From Glandiceps talaboti (lineage: Eukaryota; Hemichordata; Enteropneusta; Spengelidae): a stretch of 64,000 bases of DNA. Shown in pieces: positions 53,801 to 64,000 of the stretch. The stretch lies in the NCBI RefSeq assembly GCF_964340395.1, contig NC_135560.1:11579098-11643097 (forward strand). The letters are read 5' to 3'. Position numbers and translations under genes: made by a program. The notes under the pieces were generated by a model that saw nothing but the letters and a program-made list of their open reading frames with translations, searched no databases and was not told the DNA's origin. The number at the start of each line of letters is the position of its first letter. Positions within the stretch are counted from its first letter, which is position 1.

Positions 53801-56800
53801 CCAAGTAGTGACATTTCAACTGGTTTTAAGGAATCATCAGATACAGGAGATAAATCATCCTGGCGTGATTTGTCCTGGTCGATATCCAGCATTGATATCT
53901 CCTCCGATACCAAGACATCAGAGTGGTCTGGACTGAAACATTCAGAAGAATGGGACAATGAACACTCTAGTTACCTTGAATCTGATGAAGGTGAGGAGTT
54001 CCCCTTTGAAGATTTGTTTGGAGCCATGTCAGAATTTTTAGGCTTTGATATATTCAATCCTGAGGAAGTCTGCCCAGGTGTAATGGGTTTCCTGGAGGAC
54101 AGAGATACCAGTGTAGCCGACCACTTTGATGAATTCTTACATGCTATGTTGGACTTTGTCATACATCTGGGAGCTGACCTGTGTCATAAAGGTGGTGAAG
54201 ACAGTTGGAATTCATATAGCCATAAAGAAGAATGGACAGGTAGTCATCATGACAGTTGGGCAGACGAGCCTGATATGAGCTATGGCTATGTGATGGGCGT
54301 TGTTTTTACAGCCATAGGTGATTATGACAATACTGATGAGCTCTGTGAAGATGTCAAAGCAGCTGTGGAAGAAGGAGATGATGGTGATCTGCTACAAGAT
54401 ATGATTTCACATTTCAAAGAAAGAATCAAAGAAGGACTTCATTTTGAAGGAACCTGCACAGAGATAATGGGTGAAATCAATGATGCTTTTAATGGTGATG
54501 TGAGTGAGATAGGCTATGACTCTATCGACCAGCTGTGTGCTGAAGTAGCTGCTGCAACTGTCCCCGGAGCCAGTCTAGATGTGGATATCAATGCATTTGA
54601 TGTATCTTCCCTCTCTGACTTTGAGGAGATGATATTCAAAAGACCAGGTGAACTCTTGCCTGGGCTGAGGCTCCCTGATCTGATCAAAGTTGTAGGACAC
54701 ATGTGGAATGCAGACAACGTTTTTGAGGCTGCCAACGTATTTTGTAGTACAGTTGGTAATGTACTCGGCATGGATGAGTTTGGAGGAGAAATGTTCAGGG
54801 AGATATGCCACATGCTGGGAGATGATGACATGGAAGGACTGAGAGAAGAATGTGATGCTATGATCAATGAACATTGGGATGATGACCACCATCATGAAGG
54901 TGAGGAGTTCCCCTTTGAAGATTTGTTTGGGGCCATGACAGAATTTTTAGGCTTTGATATATTCAATCCTGAGGAAGTCTGTCCAGGTGTAATGGGTTTC
55001 CTGGAGGACAGAGGTACCAGTGTAGCCGACCACTTTGACGAATTCTTACATGCCATGTTGGACTTTGTCATACATCTGGGAGCTGACCTGTGCCATAAAG
55101 GTGGTGAAGACAGTTGGAATTCATATAGCCATAAAGAAGAATGGACAGGTAGTCATCATGACAGTTGGGCAGACGAACCTGATATGAGCTATGGCCATGT
55201 GATGGGCATTGTTTTTACAGCCATAGGTGATTATGACAATACTGATGAGCTCTGTGAAGATGTCAAAGCAGCTGTGGAAGAAGGAGATGATGGTGATCGG
55301 CTACAAGACATGATTTCACATTTCAAAGAAAGAATCAAAGAAGGACTTCGTTTCGAAGCAACCTGCACAGAGATAATGGGTGAAATCAATGATGCTTTTA
55401 ATGGTGATGTGAGTGAGATAGGCTATGACTCTATCGACCAGCTGTGTGCTGAAGTAGCTGCTGCAACAGTCCCCGGAGCTAGTCTAGATGTGGATATCAA
55501 TGCATTTGATGTATCTTCCCTCTCTGACTTTGAGGAGATGATATTCAAAAGACCAGGTGAACTCTTGCCTGGGCTGAGGCTCTCTGATCTGATCAAAGTT
55601 GTAGGACACATGTGGAATGCAGACAGCGTTTTTGAGGCTGCCAACGTATTTTGTAGTACAGTTGGTAATGTACTCGGCATGGATGAGTTTGGAGGAGAAA
55701 TGTTCAGGGAGATATGCCACATGCTGGGAGATGATGACATGGAAGGACTGAGAGAAGAATGTGATGCTATGATCAATGAACATTGGGATGATGGCCACCA
55801 TCATGAAGGTGAGGAGTTCCCCTTTGAAGATTTGTTTGGGGCCATGACAGAATTTTTAGGCTTTGATATATTCAATCCTGAGGAAGTCTGTCCAGGTGTA
55901 ATGGGTTTCCTGGAGGACAGAGGTACCAGTGTAGCCGACCACTTTGACGAATTCTTACATGCCATGTTGGACTTTGTCATACATCTGGGAGCTGACCTGT
56001 GCCATAAAGGTGGTGAAGACAGTTGGAATTCATATAGCCATAAAGAAGAATGGACAGGTAGTCATCATGACAGTTGGGCAGACGAACCTGATATGAGCTA
56101 TGGCCATGTGATGGGCATTGTTTTCACAGCCATAGGTGATTATGACAATACTGATGAGCTCTGTGAAGATGTCAAAGCAGCTGTGGAAGAAGGAGATGAT
56201 GGTGATCTGCTACAAGACATGATTTCACATTTCAAAGAAAGAATCAAAGAAGGACTTCGTTTCGAAGCAACCTGCACAGAGATAATGGGTGAAATCAATG
56301 ATGCTTTTAATGGTGATGTGAGTGAGATAGGCTATGACTCTATCGACCAGCTGTGTGCTGAAGTAGCTGCTGCAACTGTCCCCGGAGCCAGTCTAGATGT
56401 GGATATCAATGCATTTGATGTATCTTCCCTCTTTGACTTTGAGGAGATGATATTCAAAAGACCAGGTGAACTCTTGCCTGGGCTGAGGCTCTCTGATCTG
56501 ATCAAAGTTGTAGGACACATGTGGAATGCAGACAACGTTTTTGAGGCTGCCAACGTATTTTGTAGTACAGTTGGTAAAGTACTCGGCATGGATGAGTTTG
56601 GAGGAGAAATGTTCAGGGAGATATGCCACATGCTGGGAGATGATGACATGGAAGGACTGAGAGAAGAATGTGATGCTATGATCAATGAACATTGGGATGA
56701 TGGCCACCATCATGAAGGTGAGGAGTTCCCCTTTGAAGATTTGTTTGGGGCCATGACAGAATTTTTAGGCTTTGATATATTCAATCCTGAGGAAGTCTGT

Positions 56801-59800
56801 CCAGGTGTAATGGGTTTCCTGGAGGACAGAGGTACCAGTGTAGCCGACCACTTTGACGAATTCTTACATGCCATGTTGGACTTTGTCATACATCTGGGAG
56901 CTGACCTGTGCCATAAAGGTGGTGAAGACAGTTGGAATTCATATAGCCATAAAGAAGAATGGACAGGTAGTCATCATGACAGTTGGGCAGACGAACCTGA
57001 TATGAGCTATGGCCATGTGATGGGCATTGTTTTTACAGCCATAGGTGATTATGACAATACTGATGAGCTCTGTGAAGATGTCAAAGCAGCTGTGGAAGAA
57101 GGAGATGATGGTGATCTGCTACAAGACATGATTTCACATTTCAAAGAAAGAATCAAAGAAGGACTTCGTTTCGAAGCAACCTGCACAGAGATAATGGGTG
57201 AAATCAATGATGCTTTTAATGGTGATGTGAGTGAGATAGGCTATGACTCTATCGACCAGCTGTGTGCTGAAGTAGCTGCTGCATCTGTCCCCGGAGCCAG
57301 TCTAGATGTGGATATCAATGCATTTGATGTATCTTCCCTCTCTGACTTTGAGGAGATGATATTCAAAAGACCAGGTGAACTCTTGCCTGGGCTGAGGCTC
57401 TCTGATCTGATCAAAGTTGTAGGACACATGTGGAATGCAGACAACGTTTTTGAGGCTGCCAACGTATTTTGTAGTACAGTTGGTAAAGTACTCGGCATGG
57501 ATGAGTTTGGAGGAGAAATGTTCAGGGAGATATGCCACATGCTGGGAGATGATGACATGGAGGGACTGAGAGAAGAATGTGATGCTATGATCAATGAACA
57601 TTGGGATAGTGTTTCTGAAAGAACATCTGGATCTATGTGGATGGGGATGAAAAATTATGAATCATCATCTTGGCTAAATCCTAGTAGTGATGTGACGTCT
57701 GATTTTAAGCCATCACACTGGTTCGGATCAAGAAGTTCCGAGTCATCTGGAGGACAAGGTAAATCATCCTGGCATCAGTCATCTTGGTCTGATGAACATA
57801 GCAGTGATATGTCGTCAGGCTTCAAGCTATCACATTGGTTTGGATCAAGAGGTTCTGAGTCATCTGGAGGAGAAGGCAAATCATCTTGGCGTCAGCCCTC
57901 TTGGTCTGAAGCTAGCAGTGATATCTCTTCAGGCTTCAAACCATCACACTGGTTTGGATCAAGAGGTTCTGAGTCATCTGGAGGACAAGGTAAATCATCC
58001 TGGCGTCAGTCATCTTGGTCTGAAGCTAGCAGTGATATGTCTCCAGGCTTCAAGCCATCACACTGGTTCGGATCAAGAGGTTCTGAGTCATCTGGAGGAG
58101 AAGGTAAATCATCCTGGCGTCAGTCATCTTGGTCTGATGAACATAGCAGTGATATGTCTTCAGGCTTCAAGCTATCACACTGGTTTGGATCAAGAGGTTC
58201 TGAGTCATCTGGAGGACAAGGTAAATCATCCTGGCGTCAGTCATCTTGGTCTGATGAACATAGCAGTGATATGTCTTCAGGCTTCAAGCCATCACACTGG
58301 TTTGGATCAATTGGTTCTGAGTCATCTGGAGGACAAGGTAAATCATCCTGGCATCAGTCATCATGGTCTGATGAACATAGCAGTGATACGTCGTCAGGCT
58401 TCAAGCTATCACATTGGTTTGGATCAAGAGGTTCTGAGTCATCTGGAGAAGGCAAATCATCGTGGCATCAGCCCTCTTGGTCTGAAGCTAGCAGTGATAT
58501 CTCTTCAGGCTTCAAGCCATCACACTGGTTCGGATCAAGAGGTTCTGAGTCATCTGGAGGACAAGGTAAATCATCCTGGCGTCAGTCATCATGGTCTGAT
58601 GAACATAGTAGTGATATGTCGTCAGGCTTCAAGCTATCACATTGGTTCGGATCAAGAAGTTCTGAGTCCTCTGGAGGAGAAGGCAAATCATCTTGGCGTC
58701 AGTCATCTTGGTCTGAAGCTAGCAGTGATATGTCTTCAGGTTTCAAGCCATCACACTGGTTTGGATCAAGAGGTTCTGAGTCATCTGGACAAGGCAAATC
58801 ATCGTGGCATCAGCCCTCTTGGTCTGAAGCTAGCAGTGATATGTCTTCAGGCTTCAAGCCATCACACTGGTTCGGATCAAGAAGTTCTGAGTCATCTGGA
58901 GGACAAGGTAAATCATCCTGGCGTCAGTCATCTTGGTCTGAAGCTAGCAGTGATATGTCTTCAGGCTTCAAGCCATCACACTGGTTCGGATCAAGAGGTT
59001 CTGAGTCATCTGGAGGACAAGGTAAATCATCCTGGCTTCAGTCATCTTGGTCTGAAGCTAGCAGTGATGTCTCTTCAGGCTTCAAGCCATCACATTCGTT
59101 TGGATCAAGAGGTTCTGAGTCATCTGGAGGAGAAGGCAAATCATCTTGGCGTCAGCCCTCTTGGTCTGAAGCTAGCAGTGATATCTCTTCAGGCTTCAAG
59201 CCATCACACTGGTTCGGATCTAGAGGTTCTGAGTCATCTGGAGGACAAGGTAAATCATCCTGGCGTCAGTCATCATGGTCTGATGAACATAGCAGTGATA
59301 TGTCGTCAGGCTTCAAGCTATCACATTGGTTTGGATCAAGAGGTTCTGAGTCATCTGGAGGAGAAGGCAAATCATCTTGGCGTCAGTCATCTTGGTCTGA
59401 AGCTAGCAGTGATATGACTTCAGGTTTCAAGCCATCACACTGGTTTGGATCAAGAGGTTCTGAGTCATCTGGACAAGGCAAATCATCATGGCATCAGCCC
59501 TCTTGGTCTGAAGCTAGCAGTGATATGTCTTCAGGCTTCAAGCCATCACACTGGTTCGGATCAAGAGGTTCTGAGTCATCTGGAGGGCAAGGTAAATCAT
59601 CCTGGCGTCAGTCATCTTGGTCTGAAGCTAGCAGTGATATGTCTTCAGGCTTCAAGCCATCACACTGGTTTGGATCAAGAGGTTCTGAGTCATCTGGAGG
59701 ACAAGGTAAATCATCCTGGCGTCAGTCATCTTGGTCTGAAGCTAGCAGTGATATGTCTTCAGGCTTCAAGCCATCACACTGGTTTGGATCAAGAGGTTCT

Positions 59801-61508
59801 GAGTCATCTGGAGGACAAGGTAAATCATCCTGGCGTCAGTCATCTTGGTCTGAAGCTAGCAGTGATATGTCTTCAGGCTTCAAGCCATCACACTGGTTCG
59901 GATCAAGAGGTTCTGAGTCATCTGGAGGACAAGGTAAATCATCCTGGCGGCAGTCATCTTGGTCTGAAGCTGGCAGTGATATGTCTTCAGGCTTCAAGCC
60001 ATCACACTGGTTTGGATCAAGAAGTTCTGAGTCATCTGGAGGAGAAGGCAAAACATCCTGGCATCAGTCATCATGGTCTGATGAACATAGCAGTGATATC
60101 TCTTCAGGCTTCAAGCTATCACATTGGTTCGGATCAAGAGGTTCTGAGTCATCTGGAGGAGAAGGCAAATCATCGTGGCATCAGCCCTCTTGGTCTGAAG
60201 CTAGCAGTGATATGTCTTCAGGCTTCAAGCCATCACACTGGTTCGGATCAAGAGGTTCTGAGTCATCTGGAGGACAAGGTAAATCATCCTGGCGTCAGTC
60301 ATCTTGGTCTGAAGCTAGCAGTGATATGTCTTCAGGCTTCAAGCTATCACATTGGTTTGGATCAAGAAGTTCTGAGTCATCTGGAGGAGAAGGCAAATCA
60401 TCTTGGCATCAGCCCTCTTGGTCTGAAGCTAGCAGTGATATCTCTTCAGGCTTCAAGCCATCACACTGGTTTGGATCAAGAAGTTCTGAGTCATCTGGAG
60501 GAGAAGGCAAATCATCTTGGCGGGTGTCCTCTTTGCCTCAAGCTAGCAGTGATATATCGTCAGGCTTCAAGTCATCACACTGGACTGGATCAAGAAGTTC
60601 TGAGTCATCTGGAGGAGGAGGCAAATCATCTTGGCGGGTGTCCTCTTTGCCTCAAGCTAGCAGTGATATATCGTCAGGCTTCAAGTCATCACACTGGACT
60701 GGATCAAGAAGTTCTGAGTCATCTGGAGGAGGAGGCAAATCATCTTGGCGTCAGCCCTCTTGGTCTGAAGGTGGTAGTGATATGTCTTTGGATTCAAGTA
60801 GGTCAGAAGTGAGCGATCATAGTGAAATTCTGTCTGAAAATTCAAATAGCAATAAGCACAGTGAATGGGCGTCTTCGTCAGAGTGGGTATTTGGTTCTGA
60901 TATATCGTCATCTGTCATCAGTATTGCTGGACTGTTTGATTTCGATTTCGAAGGCTTACTATCAGCTATGGTTGACACATTAGGTTTCAATCCAGAGGAA
61001 GACAATGTCTGCATTGGTATAGAAACCTTCTTGAATTCTGATGCTGAATTTCTGGACATGCTGCGATCCTTTACTTCAGCTGGGTTAGAATATAATGTCG
61101 GTGTTGCAGCAGATATATGTCATAATATTGATGTTATCATACTGGCACTAGCTGATAATAGTAACTCGGAATCCCCATGGTCAAATGATGAATTTTCACT
61201 GGTTGAGGTCATAACAGAACTTCCGAGGTTGCTCGAAGACTTCACTGGTTATTCTGATTTAGACAGTCTATGTGATGGGCTCATTGAAATGGATGATAAT
61301 GGTGACACAACATCATTTGCCAGTGACATGACGGATTCTTTGTTTGCCTTATTAACCGACGAAGATCTCTGCACAAAGTTTGGAGGAAAGGTCGAAAGAT
61401 TCTTGTCCATTGTTGCACCATCAAATGTGGAAGACCCATTTTACCAGATGACAGGATATCGTGATGCTGAAGATCTTTGTCCTGACATCGTCAATGCTTT
61501 CACAGTTG
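32810..61508 (+). CDS. Giant secreted tandem-repeat protein, first recognised coding exon
   Basis: An uninterrupted frame of about 9,566 codons starts at ATG 32810; a GTG two codons earlier is open but is not a likely start in an animal gene. Residues 1-21 form a signal peptide (hydrophobic VSLAICLMLSISIAG). Furin-type sites follow at 26-29 (REKR) and 140-143 (RKRR). A divergent module occupies about 50-127. Then come 21 units of 303 residues (from 196), a Ser/Trp/Gly-rich block, four more units, a larger Ser/Trp/Gly-rich block and a divergent C-terminal module (60910-61508). I see no transmembrane segment after the signal peptide. Coding runs through a strong donor (TTG|GTGAGT) after 61508; a stop follows at 61517-61519 if unspliced. 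A strong donor-like AGG|GTAAGT at 32826-32832 lies inside the signal peptide and appears to be read through. I recognise no family. An extracellular structural, mucus or adhesive role is inference. Exon 1 alone encodes about 1 MDa. Confidence 0.85.
33395..52465 (+). repeat. Array of 21 x 909-bp (303-aa) repeats
   Basis: Units start every 909 bp from 33395; the last (51575-52465) stops six residues short, after HWD. Numbering from GEAFPF, each unit has cysteines at 28, 65, 119, 156, 183, 252, 273 and 288. A His/Asp/Trp-rich segment lies at about 72-100 (SYSHKEEW, GSHHDSW) and a DDGHHHE or DDGHHRE linker at the end. Nucleotide identity between units is nearly complete, with only a handful of substitutions each. 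Early units carry GEAF and units 14-16 and 18-21 carry GEEF. Unit 17 (47939) reverts to GEAF. Confidence 0.98.
52466..53989 (+). repeat. Ser/Trp/Gly-rich repeat block A (about 11 copies of a 38-39-aa unit)
   Basis: The 114- or 117-bp units encode SSGFKPSHWFGSRGSESSGG followed by QGKSSWRQ and SSWSEASSDM or SSWSDEHSSDM. Eleven copies contain SHWF. The last two or three units degenerate towards the junction (ISTGFKESSDTGD, TKTSEWSGL). Composition is dominated by Ser, Gly, Trp, Phe, His, Lys and Arg, with no cysteine. Low-complexity Ser/Gly sequence with regularly spaced aromatics recalls silk-like and adhesive proteins, but I recognise no homolog. Because every unit is a multiple of three bases, another forward frame also stays open here. 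Confidence 0.95.
53990..57607 (+). repeat. Second array, 4 x 909-bp (303-aa) repeats
   Basis: Four further units start at 53990, 54899, 55808 and 56717; the last ends like unit 21, after HWD. The first of these (unit 22) is the most divergent of all 25. It reads MSEFLGF, DRDTS, YGYVMGVVF, LHFEGTC and LRLPDL where the others read MTEFLGF, DRGTS, YGHVMGIVF, LRFEATC and LRLSDL. The last unit shares private variants with unit 21: GDLLQDM, AASVPGA and a GAG codon in GACATGGAGGG. Confidence 0.98.
57608..60909 (+). repeat. Ser/Trp/Gly-rich repeat block B (about 27 copies)
   Basis: This block uses the same 38-39-residue unit as block A and has about 27 copies with SHWF, SHSF or SHWT. The first 760 bp or so are nearly identical to the start of block A. 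The last two copies diverge in concert (SSLPQASSDISSGFKSSHWT, GGGGKSSW). They are followed by a Ser/Glu/Asn-rich tail without the repeat (SEVSDHSEILSENSNSNKHS). Variation is mostly SEASSDM versus SDEHSSDM, FKP versus FKL, and GQGK versus GEGK. Confidence 0.95.
60910..61508 (+). other. Divergent C-terminal copy of the cysteine module
   Basis: About 200 residues at the end of the giant exon follow the plan of the 303-residue unit at low identity. DFDFEGLLSAMVDTLGFNPE parallels FPFEDLFGAMTEFLGF-NPE. VCIGIETFL then AADIC parallels VCPGVMGFL then GADLC, with Cys-Cys spacing 36 against 37. YSDLDSLCDGL and YRDAEDLCPDI parallel YDNTDELCEDV and YDSIDQLCAEV. It has lost the His/Trp-rich segment. Its divergence suggests an ancestral end module left outside the homogenising array. 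Confidence 0.8.
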
Positions 61509-62484
61509 GTGAGTACTGAATCACTTTCCTTTTATGTTTCACATCTGGCGCTGTAATGCTTTCAGGGAGTCAATCAAGAGACGGCCAGACAGATGAATGT
61601 ATATGAGAATACGAACAGATGTATAAATGAAAGGTTCCTCATGCAGCCCAGTTTCGATGTTGATATACGATGTTGAGGACATTTTAAATGTAACAGTAAC
61701 AGTCGGTCTTGATTATCATAATGTGCAGCGTTAAAGAGAGTAATTCCTGGCTCATGTGATGTTCATACTTCCATATTTCCTATATATACATACAGATTTT
61801 TTGAAAACCATATTCTTTGAAAAGCCGCACATAAGATTTTTTATGTAAATCACTATAAACTTTTCTAAATGGTCGTAATTAGTATATCATACATTATGAT
61901 ATAGCCAGCATGATAACTACTTTACAACCATGGTAACTCGTCATTTAAAAAATCAATTCTAAATATGAAATACGACCCATCAATATACAGAACAACCGGC
62001 CAGTATCAAAGTGTCATCTCAGTCACCTGCATAGTAACCATCATCAAAATTGAAATCATATATATGAAAGATAACTCAATACAAATGTAAACATAACTGG
62101 TAGATTTTTAGTTAATATTCTCCCATATTTGCCTTCGTTCAGCCAAGGAAAATACGAGTGGCCTAAGGGGCCCTTGTCACTGCGAATTGCTGGACAGGTA
62201 GCGACAACCCTTAGGTCATGAGTATTTTCCGGATGAATGAAGAACAATGTCGGGGAATAATATAATCTATCATCGCCAGATTTTTAAAAAAATCGGGGAA
62301 AATAATGGCAATTTTGAACGTGTTGACTCATATTTCGAACACAACCGACTCGTGTTGTCGTGACGTAGAACGACTGAGAGTGTATATTCCATATTTTTTG
62401 TTGAACCTGTCTCGTGCATGGTATATTAAATTTATTCCGCTGTCGTCTCATGATGTTTTTTCCTCTTGTCTTTTCCCACAACAG
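61509..62484 (+). other. Giant gene intron (phase 1)
   Basis: This intron of 976 bp has donor GTGAGT at 61509 and acceptor TTTTCCCACAACAG ending at 62484. The flanking exons join as V-(G|AG = E)-V-C and keep the frame. It contains copy B of the dispersed repeat. I see nothing else in it. Confidence 0.75.
62108..62402 (+). mobile_element. Dispersed repeat copy B (MITE-like)
   Basis: This is the counterpart of the segment at about 4270-4595, in the same orientation. Its first part is a clear inverted repeat: GGAAAATACGAGTGGCCTAA is mirrored by TTAGGTCATGAGTATTTTCC, with symmetry extending about 58 bases outward from the centre on each side. The downstream part (GGGGAAAATAATGG, TGACTCATATTTCGA, TAGAACGACTGAGAG) matches copy A. 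Boundaries are approximate. Confidence 0.7.
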
Positions 62485-62775
62485 AGGTGTGTGGTGGCAT
62501 CACCGATTGTGCAGGTGTGTGTAACGGCGACGCCGCCGAGGATTGTGCAGGAACGTGTAACGGAAACGCCACTTATGACTGCGCAGGACAATGCAATGGC
62601 GATGCCTATATCAACGATTGCAATGAGTGTGTAGCTGGAAAAACTGGACGCACTGAAAGCTTTGGTATGGATAAATGTGGAATTTGTAAGAAAGCACGTG
62701 GCTATCGTATTACCTGGGATTGTCATGGTACCTGTGACGGATCAGCATCCATTGACAAATGTAGGGAATGTGTTG
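62485..62775 (+). CDS. Cysteine-rich CxGxC repeat exon of the giant gene
   Basis: This 291-bp exon lies between a pyrimidine-rich acceptor (CTTTTCCCACAACAG) and a GTAAGT donor and is phase 1 at both ends. It encodes 97 residues with 15 cysteines. Repeats of the form DCAGxCNGxA (positions about 7-40) are followed by DCNECVAGKTGR, MDKCGICKK and DCHGTCDGSASIDKC. This CxGxCxGxAxxDxC pattern occurs in many secreted animal and bacterial proteins. I do not assign a named family. The reading frame joins exactly to the giant exon, supporting a single gene. It could instead begin a separate gene, but no start codon context or promoter is visible. Confidence 0.75.
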
Positions 62776-63167
62776 GTAAGTGTAACACTGTGGAATTGTT
62801 TGTACTGCTAAGTCATATTACAGTACGTGATCAGTGGAGGTTTAACATTGTCGAAGAAAAAAATGCAACCACTGATGACACTGCATTCGATAAGAACAAC
62901 TTCAACGTAAAGATCCATGGAAGACATCATATATATTGATGTTCTGTATGTTTTTATGTATGTATGTATGTATGTATGTATGTATGTATGTATGTATGTA
63001 TGTATGTATGTATGTATGTATGTATGTATGTATGTATGTATGTAGGTATGTATGCATGCATGCGTGTACATGTGTGCGTGCGTGCGTGCATACATGAATG
63101 CATGCATGCGTATGTATGTATGTATGTATGTATGTATGTATGTATGTATGTATGTATGTATGTGTGT

Positions 63168-63207
<40 letters not shown>

Positions 63208-63353
63208 ATGTATGTATGTATGTATGTATGTATGTATGTATGTATGTATGTATGTATGTATGTATGTATGTATGTATGTATGTATCTTCATTATTATTAT
63301 AACATACGTATGGACGATATACATTTATTAAGAGGTTGTCTATTATAATACAG
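62776..63353 (+). other. Giant gene intron with GTAT microsatellite (phase 1)
   Basis: This intron of 578 bp runs from GTAAGT at 62776 to the acceptor ATTATAATACAG ending at 63353. More than half of it is a tetranucleotide microsatellite. The remainder shows nothing notable. Confidence 0.75.
62955..63285. repeat. (GTAT)n microsatellite, about 330 bp
   Basis: Long perfect GTAT runs are interrupted by a G+C-richer segment at about 63045-63110 (GCATGCATGCGTG, GTGCGTGCGTGCGTG) and a short GT run at about 63170-63190. The open frames of Met-Tyr-Val-Cys or Tyr-Ile-His-Thr in all six readings are repeat artefacts. Confidence 0.97.
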
Positions 63354-63524
63354 GTGGTGAAACCGGTCGGACAGATGATCACAACGACGATCGACTGGAT
63401 TGTCGTGGTATATGTGATGGTGGCTGGATAACTGATGATTGTGGTCACTGTGTACCGCCACGTATTGACAACAGTACTACTAGTTTATGGATGGATTGTT
63501 CAGATACATGTGTAGATCCACCAG
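63354..63524 (+). CDS. Cysteine-rich exon 3 of the giant gene
   Basis: This 171-bp exon encodes 57 residues with six cysteines. It joins in phase 1 to the preceding exon, so that ECV-G-GETGRTDD echoes ECVAGKTGRTES in that exon. It continues with LDCRGICDGG, TDDCGHCVPP and MDCSDTCVDPP. One N-glycosylation sequon is visible (NST). It ends at a GTAAGT donor after 63524, again phase 1, so the gene continues to the right. Symmetric phase-1 exons are typical of extracellular modular proteins. Confidence 0.75.
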
Positions 63525-64000
63525 GTAAGTTTACAAAAATATTCGAATAAAAGGGGGTCTATGAGTCATAACATCGTCGATCGTCAGCGATATTTTTTAG
63601 ATTTAAATATACAACCAAATACTTTACTATATATCATTATTATAAGAGCTACCGTAAAACATAGGGACCTTTGGGCTAATTACGTCATTTACGGTCCCAC
63701 CTTGCAAAAATTTCGATAGCTAGTTTAATCATCAGTAGAAGCTGTTCCCATAATCTGACTAACGAATGACCCCCCCCCCCTTTCTATGGTTAATTTTTAA
63801 ATACCAAATACCAAATGACGGTTGATTTTCAAAACTTAAAAACTAAATAGTCATGAACGTTTTTACCTTGTGAAACTAATCGCACTCATAAACGCAAATA
63901 AGATGTTATCAAAACGAGCGGAGTGAACATAAGTCAGTAGGTCATTGACCTTCGATACTACATATTGAGCAAGTAAATAATTTCAATATCAAAGTGATCT
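63525..64000 (+). other. Giant gene intron, incomplete
   Basis: The sequence after the GTAAGT donor shows no further exon before the window ends. A short poly-C tract lies at about 63770-63780. Otherwise I see nothing. Confidence 0.6.

Noticed and set aside
33919-57601. Minus-strand ORFs of 99-185 codons recurring every 909 bp
   Set aside because: They are shadows of the 303-residue repeat on the opposite strand. Their regular recurrence reflects only the tandem repeat.
52650-60812. Long alternative forward-frame ORFs (428, 541 and 455 codons) across the Ser/Trp repeat blocks
   Set aside because: The repeat units are multiples of three bases, so a stop-free second frame in one unit stays open in all. 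The frame has no signal peptide, no upstream context and stops between blocks, whereas the main frame runs through 28.7 kb and joins downstream exons.
62808-63448. Overlapping ORFs on both strands with MYVC or YIHT runs
   Set aside because: They are open frames of the (GTAT)n microsatellite within an intron.

Overview
The window is nuclear DNA of an animal. It has spliced genes with GT-AG introns, a calcium/calmodulin-dependent kinase IV gene, long AT-rich non-coding stretches, many microsatellites, and fold-back elements of the MITE type. CaMKIV occurs in vertebrates, invertebrate deuterostomes and lophotrochozoans. With the microsatellite-rich, A+T-rich background and the giant secreted protein this suggests a marine invertebrate (lophotrochozoan or non-vertebrate deuterostome). 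The sequence alone does not let me name the species.

Layout. (1) Positions 1 to about 18,600, minus strand: the 5' part of a CaMK4 gene. Four coding exons (18306-18412, 6282-6360, 4872-4934, 472-627) join in phase to give the first 135 residues, covering the N-terminus and most of the kinase N-lobe. The rest of the gene lies beyond the left edge. The introns hold a 61-bp minisatellite, degenerate tandem repeats and several fold-back elements. (2) About 18.6-32.3 kb: an intergenic stretch in which I recognise no gene. It is full of di-, tri- and tetranucleotide arrays and inverted repeats. (3) 32.3 kb to the right edge, plus strand: an extraordinary secreted-protein gene. Its first recognised coding exon is about 28.7 kb (ATG at 32810 to a splice donor after 61508) and encodes about 9,566 residues without a break. 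It is followed by two small cysteine-rich exons (62485-62775 and 63354-63524), all joined by phase-1 introns, and it continues off the right edge.

The giant protein has a signal peptide, two furin-type sites and a divergent N-terminal module. Then come 21 nearly identical 303-residue (909-bp) repeats, a Ser/Trp/Gly-rich block, four more 303-residue repeats, a second and larger Ser/Trp/Gly-rich block, a divergent C-terminal copy of the module, and finally a CxGxC-type cysteine-rich region. Each 303-residue unit has eight cysteines and is itself built from related sub-modules; the first two share an identical 37-residue Cys-Cys spacing. I recognise no known domain in it. The predicted mass is about 1 MDa. 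The best guess is an extracellular structural product (mucus, glue, tube, silk-like or matrix material), but this is inference. The near-identity of the repeats, a two-unit higher-order pattern and a duplicated block show recent amplification by unequal exchange or gene conversion with the frame kept open. This gene is the candidate for an undescribed system in the window.
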